Shown here: positions 24,213-36,037 of the stretch, piece after piece | How the letters are laid out: each line of letters starts with the position of its first letter | Numbering within the stretch: position 1 is the stretch's first letter | Source: Sphagnum compactum | Lineage: Eukaryota; Bryophyta; Sphagnopsida; Sphagnales | Direction: 5' to 3' | NCBI GenBank assembly: GCA_965153455.1 | Contig: OZ234498.1 | Span: 12,524,001 to 12,588,000, forward strand | DNA length: 64,000 bases | Notes under the pieces: model-generated | Database searches by the model: none | The model's input: the letters and a program-made list of their open reading frames with translations, nothing else | Told to the model about the DNA's origin: nothing | Position numbers and translations under genes: made by a program

Positions 24213-24555
24213 TTTGGAGGTAGAGTGTGGCAGGCATGCAAAGCTTGAGAGTGTACCGAGGAGAGATAGGGTTTGTCGCCTGTGTTCCCTAGGAGCTGTT
24301 GAGGATGAAGACCACCTGTTGCTAGTGTGCCCAACTCACCATGACATTCGTTGCAAGTTTGGTCAACAGCTAGGGAAATAGTTGACACCGTGCAACTTAC
24401 TGCCTGAATTGATGCATTCGGCTACTCAGAAAGCGGTAGCTTTGTACTTAGTTTCTTGCCTAGACAACAGCTCAAATCAACTAGGTAATAGTCGTCAAAT
24501 GGATCTCTCTGATCCGGGTATTGACGTTAAATTAAAAGAAAGAAAGAAAGAATGA
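24213..24555 (+). mobile_element. 5'-truncated LINE: zf-RVT domain and 3' tail, copy 2
   Basis: This is nearly the same sequence as the element at 16386-16803 but on the plus strand. It starts at the same tttggaggtagagtg point, carries the same Cys/His zinc-binding region, and ends in the same 3' sequence with (GAAA)n. It is further decayed: the codon for the Gln of the GQQLGKQL region has become a TAG stop, and about ten bases are missing before the ctcaaatcaactagg 3' end. The (GA)n run just upstream at 24179-24191 is not part of the shared sequence. Confidence 0.75.
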
Positions 24556-26289
24556 AAAAGCAATTTTGAGTTGATCCTTTCATTTTGAGGAATGTTCCCC
24601 CCAGGTGCATGCTATTCTAAGCTCGTATTAGTGGAATTTCATGGAACCTGTTTCCTGAGTAAAGTGTCTTGTTGGTTTGTACTTTGAACCCATGATGTTG
24701 GTGTGCTATATAATAGACTTTCAAACATAAATCAGCCTGACGTATGTATGTATATAATAATGTTTGTTTGGTTTTTGATTTTAAAAAGAACCTTTGGTCT
24801 CAATTTTGAGTTTTTGAATTTTTTTTTTTAAATGAATGTTTTTGAATGTTCTTCGGTATGTGTTGCTAGTTTGGGTCCCAGTTATTTTGTTTTGTAAAGT
24901 TTTCATTCCCGATCAGGCTTTGATGGCCTATTATGCTAAAACTGGTCATTCTTGGCCTGCAATTGCGAGACTCTACGGATAACTCTATTGTCATAAATAC
25001 TAGTGTGGCCTGTGCTGTTGGCTGAAGTGTTACCACGCTCTCAACTGATTTTTCCTTCCAAAAACCTGGTTTTTTGGAATTTATTTGGAATTTTTAGCGG
25101 CAGAAATTACTTTTAAATCAATATCTCCCACCTTCTGAATCCAAATCATACCAAATAAATTCCCATTAAATCCTGCTCATCAAGATCTTACCAACAACAC
25201 CAAAGAAAGGCACATTCCAATTCCTCCGAAATTTTTAGCTATATGATTTCATTTAATTTTCAGTGAAGAAATCATTCAATATTCAAGAACTTCTACACCA
25301 CAAGTCCAAACGCCATGAAACCAAGCCGATGCACCACCCCTCCTCCTTGAGAGCTTTCCAAAGAGACCAAGAACATGATGATCTGAAGCATCCTGGTTTG
25401 GTGGATCTCATCTGTACAAACGAAACCAACAAACTACCTTGCTTCATGGCCTATTTTGCTTGCACATCTTATGGTGTGGAAATTTATCTAAATAAAATTT
25501 CAAAAAATTTCCACCCATGCTTTATGTTTGCTAACAACATTCCTCAGGCATTATTACTCTACACTTGATCATACATAAATCACAAAGTTATATGAGGGGT
25601 AGGGTCCTTCATACACATACTCCTTATAAGTGGGGGGAGGGATCTTGCACCTATACATAGGGCATTGTTATTTCCCTCCCACTCTTCAGAAGAAAGTGTA
25701 AGATCCCTCGGAAAGGGATATTCATGGATGTAAAGTAGCCTCCAAATACTCTTAGGAAATTTCTCCATGTGCTTTACATTGTAGCATGTGTTCACACTAG
25801 TGGAATAGATGGTAAAACCAAACTGAGATTTCTTATTTTAGGGTTTGCACAAAGAATACAAAAAAACAACTCCAACCCAAAAGTTATTGCACTATTATTT
25901 TTGCTTGGACTTCTTTAGTCACATGGTTTTTGGTGTAGTATGTATGTGTTCACACTAGTAGCTTTCTTATTTTAGGGTTTTCCAGAATTTTCGAAGAATA
26001 CAAAAATGAAATACAGGATGAAACTCAGTTTACCAAGGCAAGAAGGATTCTGTACAACTACTCTAATTACTCTCCAACCTTGTGCACTAAATGCTGAGTT
26101 TCAGCATTCCAAAAAAAAAAACAAAAAGAGAGAGAATTTTGGTCTAGGAGCCCGGTGAAATGGCGGGTTCACCGTATGACAACCGCCCGAGCAGGTGCAC
26201 ATACGCGTAGTCCGGCCCCCGTAGAAATGTATTATACTCCCTAGTCTACGAAGACCAACCCTAATAACTGCAGTGAATAGGTGCCTAGT
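24556..26289. other. intergenic
   Basis: No gene is called. It contains the second stem-loop of the gatcttgcac family (25637-25709) with its adjacent CTCCAAATAC-like motif (25731-25768), and a GC-rich patch at about 26145-26240. An open frame of 101 codons at 25263-25568 is unrecognised. Confidence 0.45.
25637..25709. repeat. stem-loop, family member 2
   Basis: Arms gagggatcttgcacct (25637-25652) and aagtgtaagatccctc (25694-25709) are inverted copies with three mismatches around a 41-base loop. They match the arms at 17245-17283. Confidence 0.6.
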
Positions 26290-28625
26290 GAGTCACGAGT
26301 TGGCCTTTCCGTTGTCCCCTGTGTGCATTATGGTACACGCGTCGGCGCCTTCATGGACAGCTTTCATCGACGATGAAGATTTGGGCATCCACGAAGGCAG
26401 GTTTTCATGACTGTAAACAGCCTCGTGTCGCGTCTTGTGCGCACACAAGAACACAAACAAATCCCTTTGCGGAGGAGGAGGGAAGCTCCTGTGTCCTCCT
26501 GCGGGTTTTGCGTTTTGTAGGCACCGCCGCGCGGCACGACTTCCCGAGACGGCGCTACAAAGGACTCGCTGAGATTTGGACGTCGTCGCATGTTCATGAC
26601 AAGGCCATTCCTCGACTCTCGCCTTCCACCACCACCCCGAGTTCCCAGCTCCGTGAAGCTCACCAGTCTCGGGGAACCCAAGAACAAACGATCCAAGACC
26701 TGATAAGGTAAAATTCATTCGCTGCTGAGCATCAAGTTTCATGAAATTGTTGTCATGTAGATTTCTGCAACAGAATTTTTCAGCTCTCGTTCTTCAGTTG
26801 GAGTCTAAACTGGCGTTGTTTTGTGAATCTGATCATGAAGCTGGCGTCAGTTGTTCTGTACTGGTGTGTTTGTTTTCTCTATATTGACGTGTTAAAGTCC
26901 GGTGTGAGACTCTTTGTTATCGATCGAAGGCGATAAGGTAATTCGGCGCTGAGCATCAAGTTTCATGAATTTTTTGTAGTGTAGACCTCTGAAAGCGAAA
27001 TTTTCAATTCTCACTCTTCGACTGGAGTCTAAACTGGCGTTTTTTTGTGAATCTAATAATGAAGCCGTCAGTTGTTCTGTTCTGGTGTGTTTGTTTCCTT
27101 TATGACTCTTTGCTATCGATCGAAGGTGATAAGGTGATTCGGTGCTCAGCATCACGTTTCATGAAATTGTTGTCATGTTGACTTCTGTAAGAGAAATTGT
27201 CAATTCTTGTGCTTACGCTGGTGTCTGAAACTAGCGTTGTTTTCTGAATCTGATAATGAAGCCGTCAGTTTGTCTGCGCTGGTGTGTTTGTTTTCTTTAT
27301 ATGCACTTGTAACTCCCATGTGAGACTCTTTGCTATCTATCAAAGGTGATAAGATAATTCGGTGCTGAGCATCAAGTTTCATGAGATTGTTGTCATGTAG
27401 ATCTATAAGGGAAATTGTTCAATTCTCGCTCTTCCGCTGGAGTCTAAACTGGCGTTGTTTTGTGAATCTGATAATGAAGGCGTCAGTTGTTCTTTTCTGG
27501 CGTGTTTGTTTTCTTTATGACTCTTTGCTATCGATTGAAGGTGATAAGGTGAATCGGTGCCGAGCATCAAGTTTCATGAAATTTGCTGTTAAGTAAACTT
27601 GTCTAAGGGAAATTGTTCAATTCTTGCTCTTCCGCGGGAGTCTAAGCTGGCGTTTTTTTGTGAATCTGATAATGAAGACGTCAGTTGTTCTGTGCTGGTG
27701 TGCTTGTTTCTTTTATGTGCACGTATAACTCCAGTGTGAGCTTCTTTGCTCTGTATGGCCGAATGAATGTATGCTGTGTGCTTTGACAGTGGGAATTTTT
27801 GCCCCCTTCTTTCCTTGCGAGCTGCAGCTTGAAGACTATTTCCTGTGCGTTTTGTTGTCTTAAGATTTGTTGTTTTGCCCGTAATTGAAAGACGAGCAGC
27901 CTGCAAGAAATGTTAGGAGCTGTGAAGACCGTACAACAGAGGGCAGTCTCATTTGCCCATTCCTGTAGGGATTCAATTTGAGTCAAGGTGGTAGACTTCA
28001 TTCCCTTAATCCATCAAGTCATTCTCATCAGGTAGCTAAAGAGAATTGAAGCAAGATTTGTGGAATCATGAATAGAGGAGATTGCTGTGGCTGACTGCTG
28101 TGAAATTGTAGGCAATGTTTCCCAATTGCTGAGCTCTTGTCTCCTCCAGTCTGCTTGATTCCTTTTTTTATCCTTTTTGCATACAATTGAGAGCTTTGAA
28201 CATCTTTAGAGTTGCCTTGAATGTGTTCAGGAATGTGCACATAGTCTGTCTTTCATTCTGTTCTTGAAATGAGAGATAGATGAGTTCTATGCAAAGATTT
28301 GGCCTTGGCTCTTGAGAATTTGGCTATCCTCTCCTGCAATTGAGCTTGTGTCACCATCTTCCACTTAGAATCCAGTATGTGGACTGTAGATTCCTTTTAG
28401 GAATTTGTGGTCATGTTTAGCATGAGAGGCTCTGCCATTTCTGCAGCAACCTAGTGAGAGAGAGACAGAAATGTCTGAGAAGCACATGCAGATGATTCTT
28501 GGACACTTCTTTTATTTTTCTGTCTGCTTAATACAGGTGAGCTAGTAGGATGTGTTGCATACTGTATGTTGTTAAAGTATGAAGCTTTATAACCCACCTC
28601 TAACATCTGGAAGAATGTTTGACAG
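26290..28625 (+). promoter_or_regulatory. probable leader exon and long 5' UTR intron of the permease gene
   Basis: The block at 26290-26707 is markedly GC-richer than its surroundings and ends in GATAAG|GTAAAATT, a good splice donor. The next convincing acceptor is TTTGACAG at 28618-28625, 29 bases before the permease ATG. I read this as a leader exon and an intron of about 1.9 kb holding a tandem array. The open frames on both strands in the GC-rich block have no family features. A short unrelated gene in the block cannot be excluded. Confidence 0.5.
26702..27750 (+). repeat. five-unit tandem array with repeated splice-donor-like sites
   Basis: Units begin with GATAAG at 26702, 26932, 27128, 27348 and 27543, so the spacings are 230, 196, 220 and 195 bp. 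Each carries the same order of landmarks: GCTGAGCATCAAGTTTCATG, ctcttc...ctggagtctaaactggcg, tgaatctgataatgaag, gtcagttgttctg, and a tttgctatcgatcgaagg end. Units 1, 3 and 5 have an extra stretch of about 25 bp (...gtgtgagactct...) missing from units 2 and 4, so the array looks like a duplicated dimer. Four of the five units keep GATAAG followed by GT; unit 4 has AT. Confidence 0.85.
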
Positions 28626-28654
28626 GAAAGAACTGCAGCAGTGAGAGGATAAAG

Positions 28655-31600
28655 ATGGGGTGGGAAGAAGATGGAAAAATTGCACAGGCTGAGGATGGAG
28701 CTGCCAATGGGGACAGTAATGGCTCTGCTGTCTATGATCCGACAAAATTTGATGAGGATGGCAAACCACGACGCAAAGGCATATATCCTCTCTCTCTTCA
28801 AGGGTTCCCCTTGCTTAATTTGGATCCTCAGATCCTCTTAGCAAAGGAAAGTTCATTTCTTTTGCAAAAAACAATGCGAACTATTCACCAAAGATTGGCT
28901 GAAATCGAGGTTCACAAACTCTGGAGGTGTTTGTCTCTACAATAGTGACTAGCACATTTTGGGTTCTCTGAAAAGGATGGACATGGGATGTGAACATTGA
29001 CTGATGTATGCGAGTGGTTCTGGAAATGCAGGAAATGTCATGACAGCATCAGCACATGTGATCACAGCAGTTATAGGGTCAGGGGTGCTATCATTAGCCT
29101 GGAGTATCGCACAAATGGGTTGGATTGCAGGACCTTGTGTGCTGCTATTGTTTGCAGCTATCACGTACTACACCTCTTGCTTGCTAGCTGATTGCTACCG
29201 GTACCCTGACCCTGTCACTGGCAAGCGCAACTACACCTACATGGAGACTGTGCAAGCCAATCTGGGTGTGTTGAGTTCTCTTTAGAAAACCTTGTGCCTG
29301 AGATATTGTGTGTCATGTTGCATTGGAAGGAGACATTGTGATTCCTGAAAATAAATCAGAGTGGCTTAAGAAGGAAAAAGTTAGAAAACCTTAAGAAATC
29401 CCAACAAAAGCTGTGCAATGAGATAGAAGATTGGAATGGAAAGATGTCTTAAGGCAGTCATCACAAACAGAATTGATGGTACATCCTATTCTTGTCTTTG
29501 GAATGTGGGAGTGAATAGGCAGTACCTTCATAACTGCTTTTGGTCAACTGGCAGGTCCAAAGCAAGTGTGGGCCTGTGGTTTAGTGCAGTACTCAAATTT
29601 GCTGGGGACTTCTATTGGCTACACCATCACTGGTGCACAAAGTGCAAGGTAAGTTGATCTTCTTCTCTTTTATCTATCTCACTAGAGTTTCACATTCACA
29701 GTAGCTTGAATGGCAGAGCCTCTCTTTGGAAAGGCTTTTTTTGTTCTACTCTATACTCAGAATGGTTAACTTCTAGCATGTCGCCTCCAATGTGGGTAGC
29801 TTCGACAGTGGAGGATGAATTTTGTATTTATGCCACATAAATCCAAACCCTAATCATAATACTTACATGCCTGTTCCATCACCCCTCCATAGAATGAATA
29901 GTATACAGCTGGTCTCAATGTGTATGAACTGTGTAGAGTAGGAAATGACTATGTATCTGTAGGTTTTCAGTACTTCATTGCTATGATAGAGTTGTGTAGC
30001 TACAGTTGCCTATTCTTGAAACAACACTTCCTGAAGGCAGGGTGCCAGGCTGAACAAGACTAGCTTCATTTGTAGACCTCATTGGAGGGATCACCTTGTG
30101 CAAACAATATGAGCTTTAACGTTATCTGCAATGGTGGTTGCAGAGCCATCACAAAGTCTAACTGCTTCCACTCGAATCCAGATTCACCTTGCCTAAGATC
30201 AAATAATGGGTACATGATAAGCTTTGGGATAGTGCAACTTGTCCTCTCACAGATCCCCAATTTTGGCGAATTATGGTGGCTTTCTTATGTTGCTGCTGGC
30301 ATGTCCTTCATTTACTCTACAATTGGCTTGGGCCTTGGCATAGGGAAGATTGCAGGTAGGGGTCATCAACTGTATCTACTAAGTTTTGCCTTTTTGTAAT
30401 AGACAAGAATACTTTTTATTGTGATGGAATGTCTCACTGCAGTGATTCTGCCTTATGTATGTTTGAGAGAACCCAGTTCCTTGACAGGATCTTGAGAGAG
30501 GCCAAGTAACTGTCTCCCAAAGTGTGGAAACTCCAGATGTAGGGAAAAATTGTTGCATTCTTTTGTGGAAGATTGTTCTAATCTTTTTGGGAGTCCTGAA
30601 GCTTCCATCTTTCAATTGACTAGCAAAATACTGACCTGGTGGTGTTGCAATGTGACAGAGGGAGGTTACTCACATGGGTCCATATCTGGCACTTCAATTG
30701 GTGATCCTAGTTTGGCTGGTTATAACACTCGTGCTCAAAAAACTTGGAATGTATTTAATGCCCTTGGAGATATGGCTTTTGCTTATTCCTTCTCACTGAT
30801 TCTCATTGAAATCCAGGTATTGGATATGCCTATCTTACTACTTTACTGTGACAGGGCAGGTTGAATACTGGATGTGCATTATTGGGTCTAGTGGTTCATT
30901 TTAATCCATCACTTCGGCTATTTAAGAATATAAGGTAGTTACAGAATCTGAGGCTTTGCAAAGCATTTGTGTGAGTTCTCCCTCATTCTTCATATGCTTC
31001 CCGCTGGGCAAAGTAGCACAAATCATTCATGATCAGTCTGTGGAATCAACCAATGCAGGGAGATTTTCCAAACAAGTTCTGGGCAGTGAATGGCCTGTAT
31101 GTCAAGCCTTCACAGAGACTACAGATTATGACTACCATATTTGCTTTTTGTGCAGGATACACTAAAAGCTCCTCCTGCTGAGAACAAGAGCATGAAGCGA
31201 GCCACACTTATAGCAATTCTTACCACCACTGGGTTCTACATGTCAGTTGGCTGTGCAGGTTATGCAGCCTTTGGCAATGCTTCACAAGGAAATCTTCTGA
31301 CAGGCTTTGGGTTCTATAACCCCTACTGGCTTGTTGACTTTGCCAATGCATGTGTTGTTGTTCATCTCATTGGTGCCTATCAGGTAGGTTTGGCATTTTG
31401 TCTGTCTCCATTGTCATACAAGAGTATCCTTAATACACACAAAAGGATCCAATTTGGCAGGCTGGTAGCATTCTTGGGAGTGTGTGTTTGTAACTGATGT
31501 TTTGACCTTAGTGTACTGTGTGTGTCACACAGGTGTATACACAACCACTATATGCATTTATTGAGGAATGGGTGTCCAGCAAGTTTCCCAAGAGTAACTT

Positions 31601-31958
31601 TATCAACAAGGAACACTATGTGAAGCTCCCCTTTGGTGAGCCATTGCCAATCAACCATTTCAGGTTGGTGTGGCGCTCTGTCTATGTGGTAATGACCACA
31701 ATTGTTTCCATGCTGCTTCCATTTTTTAACGACATACTGGGTTTGATTGGAGCTTTTGCCTTCTGGCCCCTGACAGTGTACTTTCCAGTTGAGATGTACA
31801 TTCATCAAACAAGAATCCCAAGATGGAGCCGAAAATGGATTCTTCTGCAGTCACTAAGTGTGTTGACTTTTGTAATATCACTTGCCGCAGCAATTGGATC
31901 TGTGGCAAGTATAGTCTCAGATGTGCAGGGCTACAAACCTTTCAAAAATGATGCCTAG
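28655..31958 (+). CDS. amino acid permease, plant AAP family
   Basis: Proton-coupled amino acid transporter of the AAAP/AAP family, expected at the plasma membrane. Exons are 28655-28778, 29032-29265, 29555-29648, 30144-30355, 30659-30816, 31156-31383 and 31533-31958; all phases agree and give 491 residues, typical for AAPs. Residues 1-41 are an acidic cytosolic N-terminus. The first span carries TASAHVITAVIGSGVLSLAW (46-65), then QMGWIAGP, DCYRYPDPVTGKRNYTYM, the KSNCFH and YMISFGIVQLVLSQIPNF signature, STIGLGLGIGKIA, FNALGDMAFAYSFSLILIEIQDTLK, GYAAFGNAS and FWPLTVYFPVEMYI near the end. The first coding intron must begin with GC (AAAG|GCATAT at 28779), because only that donor keeps RRKGNVMTASAH. 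The ATG chosen is the first in frame after the leader acceptor. Substrate preference cannot be read from sequence. Confidence 0.95.
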
Positions 31959-32596
31959 GAGATTGAACCCTGCTTAGTGAAACAGGGAACATGTATACAA
32001 GATTATTATCGGGTCACCATTGGAGCATTACTGCAACTTAATTCAGGTGTGCAAATAAAAAGGTGATCCCTACAGGCTGATATGAATCAGGTGAGCTCAA
32101 GTTGATTTTGATCCATTTGTCCATCCATCTATCCTCCAGCCTCTTTCTCATTTCTAGTGCATCTCTAGTCCACTTCTGTACTGTCACATGGGAGTTGTGG
32201 AAATTTGAGGATTGTGATTATAGGTACTAGTTATGATCAGAATAAGATTCCATCCGTCTCAACGCTAGTCAAGAATTGATAGATAGCCATGGTTGTGGTC
32301 CAACTGTACATATTGCCTGCACAACACTGCAGTGATATGCACAGGGTTTTTCCTGTCATTGAGGAATTACTTAATGACTGTGCTGAAAAAACTGCAAACC
32401 CTCATACACTGTTGGTCTTTTTAACCCTTATACAAAGCCTTTACCCAATTTGATTATACTATGAATTAGTGGCAAAACACACTTCTGTGCGCATTTAATA
32501 AGTATGGCAATGTAACTCAATCTTTTACTTCTCCTAGGAAACTGTGTATAAAAACTATACTATAAACTATGTAAAGAGACAAGAGAAAGAGATTGA
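31959..32596. other. convergent spacer between permease and pectin methylesterase A
   Basis: The two genes converge here. A poly(A) signal for the permease lies at 32054-32059. No other gene is seen. Confidence 0.55.
32054..32059 (+). terminator. poly(A) signal of the permease gene
   Basis: AATAAA about 96 bases after the permease stop codon, in the gap before the convergent gene. Confidence 0.45.
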
Positions 32597-35377
32597 TCAT
32601 GGGATGAGAGGTGATGGCCATGTGGACGGGACGGGTAATTTCTCTAACCAGCTTTCTCCATTGATAAATTTAGTAGTGATGAAAGGTGCTGCTTCCTTGG
32701 GTGTTAACTCTCTTGCCCATTCAACTCGACCCATTGTGCTTGCCCCTTCTCCTGTGCAATTGAACTGTGCATAGTACACTGTCCTGCACCGAGCCCATCC
32801 TTGATGCATCAGCACTTTTATTGGCACAAAATTCAAATCCAACATTCACATAGCAGCCAGCCATATAAAGCAACACTACTTCATTGAATTTTCCTTCACA
32901 AGTTAGTCATACAATGAAGTACTGGTCAGAATACGCTAGGAAAATTCTGACAGGGTCATTGTGTACGCATAATTTACTTACTTATCACAGGCAGGGATGT
33001 GCCAGTCGTCCCAGCCCTTGGGCATTACAATCTTGTCCATGAAAGTGTTAGCAAACACGACCCGGGAATCATTACCCCATGCACGTCCCAAATACACCAT
33101 ACCTGCTCCTCTTATTTTGCATCTTACAAACACAAATCCCTGCAACATGTCTCCACACCCATCACAAATGCCACCAAACAACTGTGAAAAGACATGATGA
33201 AACTTAAATGGACTCGTGTGTGTGTGTGTGTGTGTGTGTGTGACAAATCTTGTGTTTTTTTTACATGCAAGTTTTGGGCCTGCCGCAAGCCGGCCTTGAA
33301 TTCTGTGGAACAAAAAAAACTAGAGTTTCAGCTGGGTGTTAAGAGTTTCAACCGTCTCAATGGTCATCTCATCTCTCTTCTGTGCTGTTATGGATCCAGG
33401 AATTCCATAATTTGGGTCTGAGTGAAGCTCCACATCCTGCAAAGAAGTTTTGATTAATTTTTCAATTCCAGATTGACAATGTCGCAATTAGTTCCAAAGT
33501 TTTCTCTTAATTGCAGCACCCATAATATATAATATGATGCAATTGGAATCCAAGTCTCTCTAAAACTACAATATTGTTGCAAGTTTTGTAAGTCAGGGGC
33601 TGAGGAGCTCTGAGTGTGTGATTATTTAATTAGTTACCTCATAGAAGGATCTACCATTGCCAAACACAAAATCAACAGTGCCCTCAATGTAGCAATTTTT
33701 GAAGAAATGGCGACCTTTGTGGTCATACAGAGTATCCTGATGGCCAAGGAAGCGGCACCCGTAGAAGGCTGCTTTGTCACCACTGATTCGGAGTGCCACA
33801 GCTTGGCCTCCCACTGCACCTGGTCTTGGAGCTTGTGCAGTATTCTGCACTTCCCACACACGCACACACACACACATAAATACATAGATTCAACCCTCTA
33901 CTCAGTTGATCACTCCATATTTGTAAACAGAATGGCATTGATTCAAAAACCAGTTGTGGGTCTTTGTTGCACTTTTGATAAAATGGATAAATATCAAATG
34001 GATCCATTGTTCATCAGGAGTGACAATTGTTCTTCCTCTCTCTCTCTCCATTTGATCTATAGTAATTAGAACTTAATATGAAATGCAGTATGCAGGACAA
34101 CATGTTTACCATGAATGTAATGTTCCGGGCAATGAAGTAGTCAGCTTCAACAGCAACAGTGGCTGAGTTGATAGTTTGCAGCTTTTGACCAGCATAGATG
34201 ACGTCAGATGCTGTGGAGTTCCATGCTATGACGGTCTCATCACTGTCTGTTATCCCGATCATGGTAATGTGGTTTTTAGTCTTTGGAATGAGTATTTTTT
34301 CTCTGCATAATTGCAATACAAGCCATAATAATCTCTGTCAGTGAAAGTTCTCCATCACCCTGTAGCTTATCTCTCCTTAAATCTGAGAGCAAATCTCCTG
34401 AATTTGACACCAACTGCAGAATGAGTTTCAATTTTAAGGAAGACCTGAATTCTGTTGTGAAATTTTGTGGTAGTATTCTTTCCACCTTAAAAAGTTAGGC
34501 ACAGGAGTAAAAAAAGCTGAGAAGATATCCTTGTTCCTTCTACCATTGATTGCCATAACTGTTGCAGAGACACAGATCAGAGTTTTGACCTAATGACAGT
34601 CTTTCTGCCAAAACAATACCCAAAGTAGGTAAAGACTAAAGACTCTCAAGACCAAAGGCACTTGATGAATTGTTGTTAGGTGTATAACCTGTAGAAGCCT
34701 TCCTTGATGTTGATCTCCACAGGTTGCTTGTTTCTGAAAGGGATGGAGTCAATGGCAGCTTGAATGGTGGTGAAGTTTCCACTTCCATCTGTCGACACTA
34801 CTATGATGATCACCTCCTGATTCTTCTTTTGAGGATGGGTATCAAGTTGCTGCACTGATGGGCCTGCTGAAAATCACACACAGATAGCATCATCAGCTGG
34901 TACTCAAGGTGGCCAACCTGATTAGAATGCTTTTTTTCAGTACAAACTTACAAAACCCAGTTTTCTTACAACACCCAAGCTCATGCAATTTCTAGTGAAT
35001 TCTAACTCATAGAATTTGACCACATAAATGTTGGCACAAAACAATCTCTCGGAGAAATTTAACCACCTAAATTTTGTTGGATCAAAACATTACACAAAGA
35101 CACTAATTAATTATTTTACAGACGATCAAATTTCAGGGAAGAAGAATGTGATGATGAGGGTACCTTGGTTATTACTTAAATCTGGTAGATCACCCCAGGT
35201 TTTGTTTACATAGGCAAACCAGGCCCCAAAGCTTTTGTCTGCTGTGGCACCATGACTAGTATAAGCTAGTCTGCTAGCAGGAACTTCCCATACTGCTTTA
35301 CTACTGCATGCAAGTTGGGGCATAACACCAAGTAACAACAAAATGCTGCAACCCAACATCTTTAAAACACTCTCCAT
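32597..35377 (-). CDS. pectin methylesterase A, secreted, no PMEI domain
   Basis: Removes methyl esters from cell-wall homogalacturonan in the apoplast (carbohydrate esterase family 8). Minus-strand exons are 35377-35164, 34866-34689, 34302-34110, 33844-33638, 33436-33353, 33139-32982 and 32783-32597; all junctions keep phase and give 406 residues. A signal peptide is clear ([18 protein letters not shown]). The catalytic set is present: Gln209 (GGQAVALR), Gln231 and Asp232 (HQDTLYD), Asp253 (VDFVFGNG), Arg311 and Trp313 (YLGRAWG). There is no PMEI pro-region between signal and enzyme, so it is the short class. The start is the ATG at 35377; an upstream in-frame extension has only a TTG. Introns 3 and 5 (genomic 33845-34109 and 33140-33352) carry (CA)n microsatellites. 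It converges with the permease gene. Its GT-AG introns are all canonical. Confidence 0.95.
33217..33241 (+). repeat. (TG)n microsatellite in an intron
   Basis: About twelve GT/TG units inside the intron of pectin methylesterase A at 33140-33352. A shorter CA-rich tract lies at about 33856-33878 in another intron of the same gene. Confidence 0.75.
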
Positions 35378-35894
35378 AACAAGTCTTAGGTACAGCAAGA
35401 GAGATCAGAGGCAATAAAATATTCTACTCCTGGTGGGTACTTGAAAATCTGCCAAGTTTTTCAAACTGCAAATTGGATGCACATAATCACAGTATATTAC
35501 TATTATTTCTTGAAATGTTATGACTCAAACAATTCCATCAAAAAATCTCAATTTCTAAGTATCACCCGACATGTCAAATTTGATACCAACAACAAAAAGA
35601 ACATATCGAATCAGCTCCAAGACAAGCCAGATCCAATTACCAATTTTTTGCTGCACTGCAAATACAACAATAAAAATTTGTACAACAAGTGACAAGAATT
35701 AGCAGCCTTTGGTGTCTGATTTTCTGCACTAGTTCAATTCAGAAGAAAATATCTACAAAAACTACTCACAACTTCTGCGAATCACAAAAACAAAATTTCT
35801 TGAGAAAATGATCCCCAAAAAATTTCAAATTCCTATTCTCCCCCCAAATCTCATTTCTGTAGGGTCACTATCATAATCTAGCTGGTACTAGGTA
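35378..35894. promoter_or_regulatory. upstream region of pectin methylesterase A
   Basis: AT-rich putative promoter and leader of the minus-strand gene. No strong TATA box could be assigned. A three-unit tandem repeat lies at its far side. Confidence 0.3.
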
Positions 35895-36037
35895 GGTAAC
35901 ATCTCTTTCTCTCTCAGGAAAGAAGTAATAAAACCCAAATACATAACAACTTTTTCTCAGGAAAGAAACAAGAAAACCCAACTACATAACATCTCTTTCT
36001 CAGGAAAGAAACAAGAAAACCCAACTACGAAACATCT
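35895..36037. repeat. three-unit 43-bp tandem repeat
   Basis: CTCAGGAAAGAA starts at 35913, 35956 and 35999, a period of exactly 43 bp. Each unit continues with an ...aaaacccaa.tac..aaca segment and a TCTTTCT-rich end. The array lies 0.5-0.65 kb upstream of the pectin methylesterase A start. Confidence 0.8.

Noticed and set aside
26293-26742. Open frames of 149, 112 and 110 codons on both strands
   Set aside because: They overlap one another in a GC-rich block that is better explained as the permease leader exon.
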